The notes beneath the pieces are model-generated. The model ran no database searches, was not told the DNA's origin, and worked only from the letters and a program-made list of their open reading frames with translations. From CAZFBA01 sp964517135 (GTDB lineage: Bacteria; Cyanobacteriota; Vampirovibrionia; JBFMGH01): a stretch of DNA of 64,000 nt. Each line of letters opens with the position of its first letter. Positions within the stretch are counted from its first letter, which is position 1. The translations under genes and the position numbers were made by a program. Where the stretch lies: NCBI GenBank assembly GCA_964517135.1, contig CAZFBA010000008.1, forward strand, positions 1 to 64,000. The letters run 5' to 3'. Positions 1 to 10,205 of the stretch are shown here, piece by piece.

Positions 1-49
1 GCGGGATCTGGGTTTTGAAAATCGAAAAATTTTTAAGTTATGCACTGAT

Positions 50-82
50 CTTAAAAAGCAGGCATAATTATCTAATGCCCGC
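50..82 (-). terminator. Rho-independent terminator after the large TPR gene
   Basis: Read on the minus strand, GCGGGCAT and ATGCCTGC pair over 8 bp (one G-U) around a 9-nt AT-rich loop and are followed by TTTTTAAG. It lies about 24 nt past the stop codon of the minus-strand TPR gene, so it probably ends that transcript. Confidence 0.7.
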
Positions 83-105
83 TTCAAAATATATTTTATA
101 GTAAC

Positions 106-2271
106 TTAAAGCTGTTTTATGCGTTCTCTGGCATACTTTACAAAGGCATCTTCACTGTTGCCTGAGAGCTCAAGAAACCTTTTGAAAGCATTTTTAGCAC
201 CTGCTTTATCATTTACCTTATCCAGTGCGACACCCAGAGCATAAAAAGCTGTATCCATTTGAGGGTCAAGCTGGGTAGCTTTCTCATAGCTGTTTATAGC
301 TGAATTGGTATTGTTTTTAGCTTCCATAATGATACCCATGTAGTAATAGGCCTGGGCATTGTTTCGATCGGCTTTTAGTGCCTCGTTAATCAAGTCTTTA
401 GCCCTGTCATAGTTCTTATTGTTGTATTCATCAAGAGCCTGCGTAAGTAAATCGTCTGCACCTGAAGCTTTGGCATTTTCAAGAGCGTCGATATATTCCT
501 GATTTGAAGAATCAAGCTCAATAGCCTTTTCATAACTCTTTATTGCAGCTGGCATATTACCCTGTGCGTGAAGTGTTGTCCCTATATAATAATATATAAC
601 AGCAGAATTAGGATCCAGGGTGAGTGCTTCTTCGTATTTTTGAAGGGCCTGGTCATATCTTTTGTCTGTTTGGTAGGCTGCTCCAAGGTTAATTAAAATC
701 TCCGGGTTGTCAGGGCTTGCTAAAAGAGCTTCTTCATAAATCTTGATAGCGTCTTTTATTTGTCCTTGCTGGTGAAGTTGCAGGGCTGTTTCATATTTAG
801 AAGACATTTGTACTTTTTGAGCTTCTGTCAGTAGCTTTTGAATCTCCTTATTTGCAGGATCGAGCTCTTCAGCCTTTTTTAGTATTCTGGTAGCTTCTTC
901 AAATTCTTTTTCGGCTATTAATGCGGCACCCAGGTTTGTGTAAGCATCAGCCATTTGAGGGTTTATCTGTATGGCTCGTTTGTAATATGTTATAGCAGTG
1001 TTCAGGTCGCCGTTTGAGTGAGCCTCAAAAGCAACTTCATACTGCGCCTGTGGATTATGAGGTTCTTTATTTGCTATATCCTTAAGCATTTCTATGAGGT
1101 CGCTTGAGGTTCCGCCCCTTTCTTTAGTGATTGAAACAAGTTCTTTTCTTGCCATAGCGTTATTGGGGTCATATTGAAGAATTTTTTTAATTTCAGCTGC
1201 TGCAGCGTCATAATTTTTCATTTGTTTAAGTGCTGTTGCTTTGTAATAATAGGCCAGTGTATTTTTTGGATCTACTGTAAGGATTGTGTCATATGCCTTA
1301 ATAGCTGTATTAAGGTCTCCTTTAGCTTGATACAGTGTTCCCAGATTAAGTCTTACTGTTATATTATTCGGATCTATGAGTTCTGCGGTATTATACTGTG
1401 CCAGGGCTCTGTCAAAGTCTCCTTTTTTCTGTAGAACTGTTCCTAAATTAGCGTGTGCTGCAGCATTTCTGGGGTTAATCTTAATCTGTTCCTGCCAGAT
1501 TTTTTCAAGAGCATTGAGTGCATCCATATTTTTAGGATCTATGTTTGAAGCCTGATTATAAGCATTGATGGCTTTATCAAGCTTTTTATTTTTTTCATAG
1601 GCCAGCCCGGCTTTTACATAGAGCTCTGCATTTGTGTTATTAGCTTTTAACGCTTTTTGATAGGCTTTTGCAGCGTGTTCTTCATTTTGTAGTACACGAT
1701 ACATGTCTCCTATTGCCTCAAAAGCGTCAGCATTATGTGGTGATTTCTTTAAACCAATATGATATTCGACAATTGATTCTCTGAAGTTACCTTTTGAACG
1801 GAGTTCCTGAGCCTTTTTGAAGTGATATGATGGGCTACCTATATCGTTACCTAAATTTTGTTCTGCTGCATCCAGGTTCTGGTGTGCTATTCTCAGGTTA
1901 TCAGGGGCATTTGGTGATGTTGCGGCATCTTCAGGAGCATCGTATTCAAGATAATAGATAGCCGCTCTGTAGTTATTGGCTGCCTCTTCATAGTTTTTAA
2001 CGTTGTTGTGAAAGTATGTTCCACGTGAAATGTATGAGACTGCCAGGTTATTTCTTATAGGAGCATTGGTTGGTGCTAGCTTTAATGCCTGGGTAAACTG
2101 TTCAATAGCTTTTGTATACTGGCTATTGTTGTAATATTCAATACCCTGATCGTAATATTTGCTGTAATCGGCATCTGTATTATATTCATATTGTCCATAT
2201 ACCGGGATCGTATTTGATAGCGGTATTAAACATAGACTTAATGCCAGAGCGATTTGTGTAATCTTTTTCAT
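106..2271 (-). CDS. Secreted protein of tandem tetratricopeptide repeats
   Basis: This 721-residue protein starts with a signal peptide (Lys-Lys, hydrophobic stretch to about residue 26 ending VYGQ). From about residue 37 to the C-terminus it is almost entirely TPR units, probably 16 to 18, recognisable by recurrent NLGA, YYYMG, AI..YEKA and LDP/IDPxN motifs. TPR arrays form right-handed superhelices that bind peptides or partner proteins; no catalytic domain is visible. AGGAGG-like sequence stands upstream of the ATG with slightly long spacing. It is transcribed alone and followed by a terminator. An extracytoplasmic scaffold role is inferred from the architecture; the partner cannot be told. 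Confidence 0.9.
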   Translation of the reverse strand: MKKITQIALALSLCLIPLSNTIPVYGQYEYNTDADYSKYYDQGIEYYNNSQYTKAIEQFTQALKLAPTNAPIRNNLAVSYISRGTYFHNNVKNYEEAANNYRAAIYYLEYDAPEDAATSPNAPDNLRIAHQNLDAAEQNLGNDIGSPSYHFKKAQELRSKGNFRESIVEYHIGLKKSPHNADAFEAIGDMYRVLQNEEHAAKAYQKALKANNTNAELYVKAGLAYEKNKKLDKAINAYNQASNIDPKNMDALNALEKIWQEQIKINPRNAAAHANLGTVLQKKGDFDRALAQYNTAELIDPNNITVRLNLGTLYQAKGDLNTAIKAYDTILTVDPKNTLAYYYKATALKQMKNYDAAAAEIKKILQYDPNNAMARKELVSITKERGGTSSDLIEMLKDIANKEPHNPQAQYEVAFEAHSNGDLNTAITYYKRAIQINPQMADAYTNLGAALIAEKEFEEATRILKKAEELDPANKEIQKLLTEAQKVQMSSKYETALQLHQQGQIKDAIKIYEEALLASPDNPEILINLGAAYQTDKRYDQALQKYEEALTLDPNSAVIYYYIGTTLHAQGNMPAAIKSYEKAIELDSSNQEYIDALENAKASGADDLLTQALDEYNNKNYDRAKDLINEALKADRNNAQAYYYMGIIMEAKNNTNSAINSYEKATQLDPQMDTAFYALGVALDKVNDKAGAKNAFKRFLELSGNSEDAFVKYARERIKQL

Positions 2272-2384
2272 ATACTTTTGAAAACCTCCGTCAGAGTTCT
2301 CAGTTATTTAGTAGTATTTTTGTTTATTTATATTATGACGTTTAAACGATAATAAAGATCTAAAAAAAGAAAATTTTTATCCGG

Positions 2385-3776
2385 TCAGTCTGGAATTGTT
2401 TTTTTAGTTCGTTCAGCAATAATAAAGTTAATTATAACATTTATAACACTAGCAATTGGTATAGCAAAGAGGATACCAAAGAAGCCGGCAACTTCAAAGC
2501 CTATCCATAAGGCGAATATAACTGTTACAGGATGTAAACCTATTATTTCTCCAACTATTTTTGGCGCAACGATGTTATCTTTTACTGTCTGGAATAAGAA
2601 GAAAATAAGCCATATGAGTACGACTTTCAGTAATGGTTCAGTGAAAAGCATTACTATAAGAGCTGGAATAAAACCTAGTGATGACCCAACTACTGGTATG
2701 ATCTCAGCGATGGCCAGAAATATACTTAAAAATACCGAATACTTAATACCTGCTGCCATATAGACAATTAACATAAATAGCCCTGTTACAATACCGAGAA
2801 ATACCTGACCTTTTAAGAACCCAAGCAGAGAGTTATGAATACTTTCTTCTAGTTGAATTGTTTTTTCAAGATACTTTTCAGGTATCAGTTTATTGATATA
2901 ATTTATCAAATTTCGGCCATCAAGCAGAAAATAGAATGAAAGCACTATAATTGTTACGGTATAGCCGATGCCTGTGAGTGTTCCCGCTGCTAAGTTAACG
3001 ATGTTGTTAATTGCATTCTGGGCATTATTTTGCACAAAAGCACTAATGTCATCTTTGAACTTTGTTGCAGTTTCAGTGACAATGTCTTTGAGCTGTTCTT
3101 TGCCGATTTTCTTTTGGCTGCTTGCCTTAATGTCTCCAGCCTCTTTAAGTGTACTTGTTAAACTTAAAGTCTTGTTGTCAGGTCTTTTTTCATGCAGAAT
3201 AATCGGTATTGTTTCGGTGTCTGGTTTGTATTTAGAGATATCCCCCTGCAAAGCCTTGGATAATCCGGGTATTTCAACCTGAGGAAACTTCTCATTTATG
3301 TAATTAATTGAATCTTCAGCATAAGACGGTATATTTCTGGCAAACTCTGTGACCTGATAAATCGCCGGTGGAACCAGCTGTGAGACAATAAAGCCCACGA
3401 GAAAAAGAAAAACAATGTAAACAGTAAATATAGAAATAACCCGCTTATGCAGAAAAGGTGCAGATTTTCGTATAACAAAAAGTATTTTTCCTACGACAAA
3501 CATTACTATGTCAGGCAGCTCAATTTCTTTCCCACTTATTTTTATGTTGCTATCAGGGGTTTTAAGACCTATAACAGCGGATATAATCCTGTCTAAAAGC
3601 TTTTCCAGATGGTTTACAGGCACCAGTAATACATATGTAAGTATGATTGAAATACCAAAAATCGTTACCAGGCTCATAAAATACGAACCTATCTGTATTA
3701 AAGTGTATGATATGAAAATTATTAGCGTTATTATGGCAAGAATTTTCAAGTATTTGCTTAATATATCATTTGACAT
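2385..3776 (-). CDS. AI-2E/PerM-family integral membrane transporter
   Basis: This is a polytopic inner-membrane protein of the AI-2E transporter family (formerly UPF0118, PerM/YdiK/YtvI type). Several hydrophobic segments at the N-terminus are followed by a hydrophilic insertion at about residues 150-240 and the typical C-terminal membrane block with GFFGILFAIPIAS. Members export small molecules or ions, and the substrate varies, so transport of autoinducer-2 should not be assumed. I chose the ATG at 3776 (MSNDILSKYLK), with AGGTAG 8 nt upstream; an in-frame TTG lies 8 codons further up. The gene follows scpB by about 120 nt in the same direction and could be read from the same transcript. 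Confidence 0.85.
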   Translation of the reverse strand: MSNDILSKYLKILAIITLIIFISYTLIQIGSYFMSLVTIFGISIILTYVLLVPVNHLEKLLDRIISAVIGLKTPDSNIKISGKEIELPDIVMFVVGKILFVIRKSAPFLHKRVISIFTVYIVFLFLVGFIVSQLVPPAIYQVTEFARNIPSYAEDSINYINEKFPQVEIPGLSKALQGDISKYKPDTETIPIILHEKRPDNKTLSLTSTLKEAGDIKASSQKKIGKEQLKDIVTETATKFKDDISAFVQNNAQNAINNIVNLAAGTLTGIGYTVTIIVLSFYFLLDGRNLINYINKLIPEKYLEKTIQLEESIHNSLLGFLKGQVFLGIVTGLFMLIVYMAAGIKYSVFLSIFLAIAEIIPVVGSSLGFIPALIVMLFTEPLLKVVLIWLIFFLFQTVKDNIVAPKIVGEIIGLHPVTVIFALWIGFEVAGFFGILFAIPIASVINVIINFIIAERTKKTIPD

Positions 3777-3897
3777 CTTAATACTACCTGCTAAAAACAA
3801 CTTACGAATAGATGGTAGCAGAATTTTTAAGATTTAAAAAGTTTAAGAAGATTATTGAAAAATACCCGTAAAATGGCTGTTTAGAAGTTAATAATAG

Positions 3898-4389
3898 CTA
3901 GTTTCTTGATTCATTAAGCAATAGCTCTGCAAGCGCTTCAGTATCTCCTGTCAATTTAAAGTATTCTCTAAATTTAGGGGTTGTTTTTATTATAAATGAC
4001 TTGCCTTGAGGCTTTTTGGTTATTAATTCTCTTTCCATAAGGTAGTTTATATGGTCATATACGCTAATTCCCCTTAAGCCAACCAGGTCAGATTGAAGAA
4101 TAGGCTGCTTAATAGCTATTGCAGAAAGTGTTTTAAGTATTGTTTCGCTCATTTCTGCTGGCACCAGGTTTTCTACAATCTCTGAATAATCTTCCTTAAC
4201 CTGTATGATGTAACCATCTTCATCGTCAATTTCTAAAGCACCTTCCCGGGAAGAGTAATCCATTATTAATTCAAGCAAAGCTTCTTCGATTTCTTCTACA
4301 GGGGTTTTAATGATGTCTGAAATTTCATTTATACTGAGTGCTTTTCCACTTACAAAAAGTGCAGCTTCTATTCTGGCTTTTAAACTCAT
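3898..4389 (-). CDS. scpB: Segregation and condensation protein B
   Basis: ScpB dimerises through winged-helix domains and binds the ScpA kleisin, regulating the SMC ring that organises and segregates the chromosome. The 163 residues show the two winged-helix halves of the family: an opening RIEAALFVSGKALSINEI, then a second half with LSAIAIKQPILQSDLVGLRG. Length is near the family norm (about 170-200). Its ATG shares one base with the scpA stop codon (TAATG), so the two are translationally coupled, as expected for subunits of one complex. It is the third gene of smc-scpA-scpB. Confidence 0.93.
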   Translation of the reverse strand: MSLKARIEAALFVSGKALSINEISDIIKTPVEEIEEALLELIMDYSSREGALEIDDEDGYIIQVKEDYSEIVENLVPAEMSETILKTLSAIAIKQPILQSDLVGLRGISVYDHINYLMERELITKKPQGKSFIIKTTPKFREYFKLTGDTEALAELLLNESRN

Positions 4390-5141
4390 TAACCTACCTC
4401 TTTAACAATGTACAAATCAGAATAAAACTCGTCTTGAACCAGCTCTATACCTTCTCTAGAAGCAAGAAACAGGAGAGAGATATAGGCGCTGACCCTGTCC
4501 ATTCCGGCGTTAATAAGCTCAGAAAGTTCTATTCTCTCGTCTGATTCAAATAATCTGGAAAGTATATCCTGTAGTTTTACTATTTCATCTTCGATATACT
4601 CGTCATGAGCCATATCAAGAATGTCATCAGGCGTAAAATGAGTATAGGACCTGCGAGCTTTTACCCGTTCTTCTGCATCTTTACGCTTTTGTTTATTTTC
4701 AATTTCTTCTAGTTTACGTAATTGTTTAATTAATTCTTCCAGTGTTACTTTGCGTGTGCGGTTTTGTCTGACGCTTGTACGTCTTGTTATAGCTTTTTCA
4801 AGAGATATGATATTTGCCTGCCTGATGTTATTTTCAATGTCTTCTTCTTCCGGGAATTCATCAAAGAAATCTTCTCCATCAGGCTCTTCCAGTATTTCAT
4901 CCTGATTGAAAGGGTCTAGTCCTTCAAGATAATTGGATTTAAGCCTCAACAATACTGCTGCAAAAAAGAGTGTTCTGCCAGTCAGTCTCAGGTTATATTG
5001 TTTTATTTCAATCAATTTTTCCAGAAACATGTCAGTAACTTTAACAATATCAATGTTCCAGGGGTCAAGCTTCCCTGTTTTTGCCCAGTTAACAAGAATT
5101 TCTATTCCATCAAGCTTATTAATTTCTTCATCGGCAGTCAT
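4389..5141 (-). CDS. scpA: Segregation and condensation protein A (kleisin)
   Basis: ScpA is the kleisin that bridges the SMC heads. The N-terminal helical part that contacts the SMC neck shows GIEILVNWAKTGKLDPWNID, close to the cyanobacterial version of the motif (ERGEIDPWDV as I recall it). A charged middle stretch is followed by a C-terminal winged helix (LSELINAGMDRVSAYISLLFL). Start choice is uncertain. I take the ATG at 5141, 14 nt past the smc stop, because family homology begins there; ATG 5195 and TTG 5237 would extend the protein into smc. None has a good ribosome site, so coupling to smc is likely. Confidence 0.88.
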   Translation of the reverse strand: MTADEEINKLDGIEILVNWAKTGKLDPWNIDIVKVTDMFLEKLIEIKQYNLRLTGRTLFFAAVLLRLKSNYLEGLDPFNQDEILEEPDGEDFFDEFPEEEDIENNIRQANIISLEKAITRRTSVRQNRTRKVTLEELIKQLRKLEEIENKQKRKDAEERVKARRSYTHFTPDDILDMAHDEYIEDEIVKLQDILSRLFESDERIELSELINAGMDRVSAYISLLFLASREGIELVQDEFYSDLYIVKEVG

Positions 5142-5154
5142 TCTGGATAAGGAA

Positions 5155-8100
5155 TTATCCACTAATGGCGACACCGGTAACCTTAGATGTTCCATCTTTC
5201 TTTTGTGTAACCCCGACTGTTCTGTTTGCCTTTTCAATCATTGGCTTTCTTAGTGATACAACAATAAACTGAGTATTAGATGCCTGCTCTCTGATCATTT
5301 GAGCTAGCTTTTCGACATTGATACCGTCAAGGTGCATATCTACTTCATCAAAAGCATAAAACGGAGCCGGTAAATAACGCTGGAAGGCGAAAACAAATGC
5401 CAGTGCTGTCAGAGATTTCTCTCCTCCGCTCATTGCTTCAATGCGTAACAGTTTCTTTCCTCTTGGCCTTGCTTCAATAGTCAAGCCTCCTTTGAAAGGA
5501 TCCTCAGGGTTTTCCAGTACCAGATAACCTTCTCCATCAGATAGATCTCTATAAATCTCTTTAAAATGTATGTTTACATTCTCAAATGTAGTCATAAATG
5601 CCTGACGTTTCATGCTTTCATAACCATTTAACCTGGTATGAAGCTCTTCTTTTTCGCTTGTTAAGGTGTGCATCCTTTCAGAGAGCTCATTCTTACGGGT
5701 ATAAACATCATCATACTCTTTGATTGCAAGCATATTTACAGGCTCAAGTGATTCCATTCTTCTGGTAAGCCTTTCAATAAGCTTATTTATTTCATCTGTT
5801 GTGATGTTTAGTTCTTTTGCATGGCTATAATCGATATTTTTTTCCTGAAGTTCCTGTTTTAGTTGACTGAATTGACTCAATAACTCACGTTTACGTTGTG
5901 TATAAGCTGTTATTGTTTCATTTATACGCTGAATGCTGTGTTTAGAATGTTCAATAGTCTTATCTATATCAAATAAATTCTTTGCAGCAGCATCTCTTTC
6001 TTTTTGCAGTTCTTTGAGTTCTTCAGAAAGACTGCTGATTTCTTTGTTCAGTTCATCGACTTTACCCTGCATAGTTATAATTTCATTTCTTGCAACGTAC
6101 TTTTGACTTTCCAGCTTTACATTATCGTTTTTACATTGCTCAATTTTGTCTTGCTGATAGTCAAGAGACTGTTGCTTGAACTCTTTTTCCATTGCCATCT
6201 TTTTCATTTCAGCATCAAGGTTTTGTAACTTGATTTCGAGTGTTTTAATCTGATATTCAATGTTACCTGTGAGCTCATCAATTTGTTTGAGCTTGTCTTC
6301 TGGTATACTTGAATCTACAGTATTGATTTCTTCTTGAAGGCTTTCAATTTTGTTGTTTATGGTTTCGAGTTCATCTATAATAGAGTTTTTCTGTATTTCG
6401 CTATCAGCTAATTTTGTTTTTATTTCATCCAGCCGGATAGCTCTATTTTGGGTGGTAGAATCAATGTTTTTGAGAGTAGTTTCAGTATTTTGCAGGTCAA
6501 GTTTTTTCCTGTGAAGCTGGTTAAGAGTATCTGAATAGGTTTGCCTTATCCGCTCAGACTTTCTTTCAAGTTCTTTTAACTGTATTGAAATACTCTCTTT
6601 CTTTGTGTTGAGTTGTTGTAATACATATGTATACTCTTTGAGCTCGTCATCATAGTCGCTGGCAAATTTAATGTTGCTTTTATAGTTGCTGCCGCCTGTC
6701 ATGGCCCCTGATTTTTCAATTAGACTGCCATCCAGTGTGACCATGCGGTATTTACCCATGAGCTGTTTGGCTGTATTTACTGAATCTACTACCAGTGTTT
6801 CTCCAAGGGCAAACTGGAAAACAGTTTCATAAGTATGGTTAAAGTCTATAAGGTTGATAGCAAAGTCTATAACACCATTTATATCAGGCAGAGAGTTTCT
6901 AACAGGATAAGCCCGTATTTTTGTTAGTGGTAAAAAGGTTGCTCTTCCGGCTTTTTTTTCTTTCAGATATTCGATAGCTTCGCCACCAACGTGTTCATTG
7001 TCAACGACAATACACTTCATCCTGCTGCCCATGGCTGTTTCCAGTGCCACGGAATATTCTTTATCAACTTTGCCCAGCTGAGACAGGGTTTTGTGTATCC
7101 CTGGAATGCCAGAATTCAGAATTATTTCGATAGGGCGATCCATATTTGAGCTTTCAGCAGCTTTTTTATTGGCTTCCAGCTGCATCAGGCGTCTGTAATT
7201 TTTGTTTATATTGGTTTCTATTTCAGTGATTTTAGCTTTTAGTGCTTCCATTTCAGAGATCGTGTTTTTAAGCTGAATTTCACAGGCTTCTTTTTCTTCG
7301 TGAAGATACTGAATTTCCTTTTCTAGTAAGGCTTTCTGTTCTTTCAGGGTTGATTTGTCATTGCCTGATGAGTTAAGAGTTGCTTCGATCTCTTTAAGTT
7401 CGTTTTTATTGCGTTCAAGAATGTCATCCCATTTGAGTTTTTCTCGATAGAGCCGGCTTTGTTCGTCTTCGGCTTTTTCAAGTTCTTTTTTCAGCTGGTT
7501 TCTTTTTTCGATGAAATCCTGAGCTGCTTTTGTCAGGTCACCGGACTCTTCAATAAGTTTTGAGAGTTCTTCTTTTTCTTTTTCAAGCTGCTTTTCAATG
7601 AGTTGATACTGCTCTTGCTTGTTTTCTATTTTAAGCTGGGTGTCATCAATATTTTCTTTTAGTTTGTTTATCTCACTATAAGCCTTTTCAACGGTTCTAT
7701 TATTTTCTTCTATCTGCTTTTGAGAATATTCAATAGACTGTTCTTTCCTGAATATTTCACCTTTTAGAGCCTCAGATTGTTTTGTAAGGCTTATTTGTTG
7801 ATCTTCTCCTTTTATTTTTACCTGCTTATTCAGTTCATCAAGGAATGCCTGTGCCTCATCAATCTTTGACTCCAGTAATTGTAGCTCTTTTTCAGTATTA
7901 TTCTTCTCTTTGATTGATTCTGTTATGTTTTCTTGAGTTAAGTTAATAGATTTCTTTAGTTCAGTGTATTTTACCAGTGAGATCTGGTTAATATATTGTT
8001 GTCTTTCGTCTTTGATTTTTTGATATTTTAGAGCTGTTTCTCTTTCAGAGGAAAGCTGTTCAAGACGGGTATCTATTTCTGTCAATATGATGTTTGATCG

Positions 8101-8652
8101 TTCAATTCTATCTTGAACGGTATCTATTTCTTTTGTTGCCTGCTCAATTCTTCTGTCAAACTCAGTAACTCCTGCCAGTTCGTCGATAATTTTTCGCCTT
8201 TCAGTAGGTCCCATATTTATAATGCCGGTAACATCTCCCTGCATCATAACGTTATAGCAGCCGGGAGCAACATTATATTTGCTTAAAGTATCGTGAACTT
8301 CGGTTAAAGTACTTACATGACCGTTGAGATAGTATGTGCTGGTGTATCCATTGGAGCCTATTTTTATTTTTCTGCGTATATCGAAGGTAACTCCGGGGTC
8401 TGATTCATCTTCAAAGGTTATTTTGACTGAAGCTTCTTTTCTTTGATTGTTATTATTAATTAAATCAGGCAGCTTTTCAGCTCTAAGAGTGCGTGAAGTT
8501 GACAATCCGAGGGCAAATAATATGCAGTCAATGATGTTACTTTTTCCTGATCCGTTGGGCCCTGAAATTGTAGTAAATCCGTTTAGAAAGGGTATCACAG
8601 TTTTTTGTTTGAATGATTTGAAATTATCAATTTCTAATTCTTTAATTCTCAT
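5155..8652 (-). CDS. smc: Chromosome segregation ATPase SMC
   Basis: At 1,165 residues this is a full-length SMC protein. It has an N-terminal Walker A (GPNGSGKS, 31-38), a long coiled coil, a hinge at about 504-655 (from GIPGIHKTLSQLG to SGAMTGGS), a second coiled coil, then the ABC signature MSGGEKSLTALAF at about 1075 and Walker B FDEVDMHLDG at about 1099. With ScpA and ScpB it forms the condensin that compacts the chromosome and resolves replicated origins. The Phe-Asp and Met-His of the Walker B stretch differ from the usual VLDEVDAALD and resemble cyanobacterial SMC. A sigma70-type promoter lies 54 nt upstream and the gene leads the scpAB operon. Confidence 0.97.
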   Translation of the reverse strand: MRIKELEIDNFKSFKQKTVIPFLNGFTTISGPNGSGKSNIIDCILFALGLSTSRTLRAEKLPDLINNNNQRKEASVKITFEDESDPGVTFDIRRKIKIGSNGYTSTYYLNGHVSTLTEVHDTLSKYNVAPGCYNVMMQGDVTGIINMGPTERRKIIDELAGVTEFDRRIEQATKEIDTVQDRIERSNIILTEIDTRLEQLSSERETALKYQKIKDERQQYINQISLVKYTELKKSINLTQENITESIKEKNNTEKELQLLESKIDEAQAFLDELNKQVKIKGEDQQISLTKQSEALKGEIFRKEQSIEYSQKQIEENNRTVEKAYSEINKLKENIDDTQLKIENKQEQYQLIEKQLEKEKEELSKLIEESGDLTKAAQDFIEKRNQLKKELEKAEDEQSRLYREKLKWDDILERNKNELKEIEATLNSSGNDKSTLKEQKALLEKEIQYLHEEKEACEIQLKNTISEMEALKAKITEIETNINKNYRRLMQLEANKKAAESSNMDRPIEIILNSGIPGIHKTLSQLGKVDKEYSVALETAMGSRMKCIVVDNEHVGGEAIEYLKEKKAGRATFLPLTKIRAYPVRNSLPDINGVIDFAINLIDFNHTYETVFQFALGETLVVDSVNTAKQLMGKYRMVTLDGSLIEKSGAMTGGSNYKSNIKFASDYDDELKEYTYVLQQLNTKKESISIQLKELERKSERIRQTYSDTLNQLHRKKLDLQNTETTLKNIDSTTQNRAIRLDEIKTKLADSEIQKNSIIDELETINNKIESLQEEINTVDSSIPEDKLKQIDELTGNIEYQIKTLEIKLQNLDAEMKKMAMEKEFKQQSLDYQQDKIEQCKNDNVKLESQKYVARNEIITMQGKVDELNKEISSLSEELKELQKERDAAAKNLFDIDKTIEHSKHSIQRINETITAYTQRKRELLSQFSQLKQELQEKNIDYSHAKELNITTDEINKLIERLTRRMESLEPVNMLAIKEYDDVYTRKNELSERMHTLTSEKEELHTRLNGYESMKRQAFMTTFENVNIHFKEIYRDLSDGEGYLVLENPEDPFKGGLTIEARPRGKKLLRIEAMSGGEKSLTALAFVFAFQRYLPAPFYAFDEVDMHLDGINVEKLAQMIREQASNTQFIVVSLRKPMIEKANRTVGVTQKKDGTSKVTGVAISG

Positions 8653-8705
8653 CTGGCATCAACAAACCTAAATAATACACATAAACATTGTTCAACACAT
8701 GCTTT

Positions 8706-8734
8706 ATTACACTATATGTCGTAGTTTCTGTCAA
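8706..8734 (-). promoter_or_regulatory. Sigma70-type promoter of smc-scpA-scpB
   Basis: On the minus strand, TTGACA (8729-8734) and TGTAAT (8706-8711) are separated by exactly 17 bp. The -10 element ends 54 nt before the smc ATG, in a gene-free region, so this is a convincing promoter for the condensin operon. Confidence 0.75.
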
Positions 8735-8871
8735 GAAATCAGGGTTTGAGCGTCGAATTAAAGGTATAAGTGTAAAGATTTCATTACAAAAGCTTAATAA
8801 AACTCATGAAAGGTTATTCATATCTGCATAAGGTATGTTTATTACCGGTAAAGTTTTAGGGAGAGTGGGTT

Positions 8872-9606
8872 TTAGAGGTTACGGTTGTCGCCGTCTTTTA
8901 TGCCTTTGAGAATGTCCTGAGGTTTGAAGATTTCCTGTGCCATTTTTTCGACGAATGCGAGGGCTTCTCTGTCTCTTGCTATAGCTTCTCTGAGTTCTAT
9001 AATTTCTTCTTTAGACATTTTTTTGACATCTTCAACGCCAAAAGAGGGGTCGAATATGCGTTTGAAGTTTTCCATGGTCTCTTCTGAGTAGCCTGGCAGG
9101 CCTTTGTTGTATGATAGCCAGTGGTGTATCTGGTGTACCATGTAACCCATGGGTGGTTCTTTGTCGCTAAAAACAAACAATGGTGGGGTTATATCTCCGA
9201 TGGGTTGATCCCAGGCACCTATAATTTTGAGGCCTAGCATTATGAATTTACCTTTGAGACCGCCAACAGGTGGTATAAAACCTTCCAGCTCGCCTGCTAT
9301 ATTTATAATTTTGTCTGCGTATCGGTGTCTTATAACCTTTGTGTTTCTGCGTTCTATAAATTCGAGAAGGCCGTTAACGTTTCCCATGTAGTTTTTTATC
9401 ATATTGCCAGCGTCTTTATTTATTTCTTCGATTTTTTTTCGCTTATTGCCAACCAGCCGTAGTGAGTCAAATGAGAGTTGTTTGAGGGTTCCTTTTTCTG
9501 TTGTCTGGCTGGTGGGGTTAAATTTCCGGCAAAAGTTTATGAAGCTTCTTACGAACTTTTGAATTGGGTTTTTGTTGCTTGATTTTATGTTTTTGTTATT
9601 TTTCAT
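8872..9606 (-). CDS. Conserved-looking hypothetical protein, 244 aa
   Basis: I do not recognise this protein. It is soluble and basic, with no signal peptide. A Lys/Asn-rich N-terminus is followed by a stretch with GFIPPVGGLKGKFIMLGLKI, a central HQIHHWLSYNKGLPGY (three His and a Trp that could be a site) and a charged helical C-terminus. An AGGT-type ribosome site precedes the ATG. It sits alone between smc and a nitroreductase, about 80 nt downstream of the latter on the same strand. The His cluster hints at metal binding, but this is only a guess from composition. Confidence 0.75.
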   Translation of the reverse strand: MKNNKNIKSSNKNPIQKFVRSFINFCRKFNPTSQTTEKGTLKQLSFDSLRLVGNKRKKIEEINKDAGNMIKNYMGNVNGLLEFIERRNTKVIRHRYADKIINIAGELEGFIPPVGGLKGKFIMLGLKIIGAWDQPIGDITPPLFVFSDKEPPMGYMVHQIHHWLSYNKGLPGYSEETMENFKRIFDPSFGVEDVKKMSKEEIIELREAIARDREALAFVEKMAQEIFKPQDILKGIKDGDNRNL

Positions 9607-9686
9607 ACCTGCCTATAATTATACTTGTTGTGTCTTGATAATGACAATTGATGTTGTTTAAAATGAGCGTAAAAGAATACTAATAT

Positions 9687-10205
9687 TTATTTGATCCATT
9701 GAATAATGTTTTCAAGGTGCTTTTTTGGGGAGGATGACGGTTTTTCATCTGCGTATCCCAGGGGTATAATAGCAACAGGTATTTCATCTTTTTTAGCATT
9801 AATGGCTATTGCTACTTCATTAGCATTAAAAGCTCCTACCCATACACTTGATAGACCACTATTGGTGGCAGAAAGCTGGCAATATGCGGCAGCGATGGTA
9901 GCATCCTGGATTGCATAGAGATTAGACCCTCGTTCTCCATATTTTGAGGCTGATTCAGCTGGTTTTGCACAGAATACCAGGGCCAGCCCTGCTTGATTAA
10001 CGCAATCCTGCCACCATGCAGCATCCTTTAGCTGGTTTAGAACTTTCTGGTTTTTAACCACATAAATACAGTATGCTTGCAAATTGCCTGCTGACGGTCC
10101 TGAAGTTGTTTCTTCTAAAACTTTTTCAAGTAAGGATGGGTCAGTTGATGCCTTTTTATAAGTTCTTGTAGATTTTCGATGCTTGATGACTTCGCTGAAC
10201 TCCAT
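9687..10205 (-). CDS. Nitroreductase-family FMN oxidoreductase
   Basis: The 172 residues fit the compact nitroreductase fold, which binds FMN and uses NAD(P)H to reduce nitro compounds, quinones or flavins. Visible are the N-terminal RKSTRTYKK phosphate-binding stretch (about residues 10-18), SGPSAGNLQAYCIYVV (about 35-50), the dimer-core helix with QDATIAAAYCQLSATNSGLSSVWVGAF, and the late PVAIIPLGYADEKP motif that closes over the flavin. CAACAGGAGGTAAA gives a strong ribosome site. It is divergent from the STAS gene across a 150-bp gap. The substrate cannot be deduced. Confidence 0.9.
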   Translation of the reverse strand: MEFSEVIKHRKSTRTYKKASTDPSLLEKVLEETTSGPSAGNLQAYCIYVVKNQKVLNQLKDAAWWQDCVNQAGLALVFCAKPAESASKYGERGSNLYAIQDATIAAAYCQLSATNSGLSSVWVGAFNANEVAIAINAKKDEIPVAIIPLGYADEKPSSSPKKHLENIIQWIK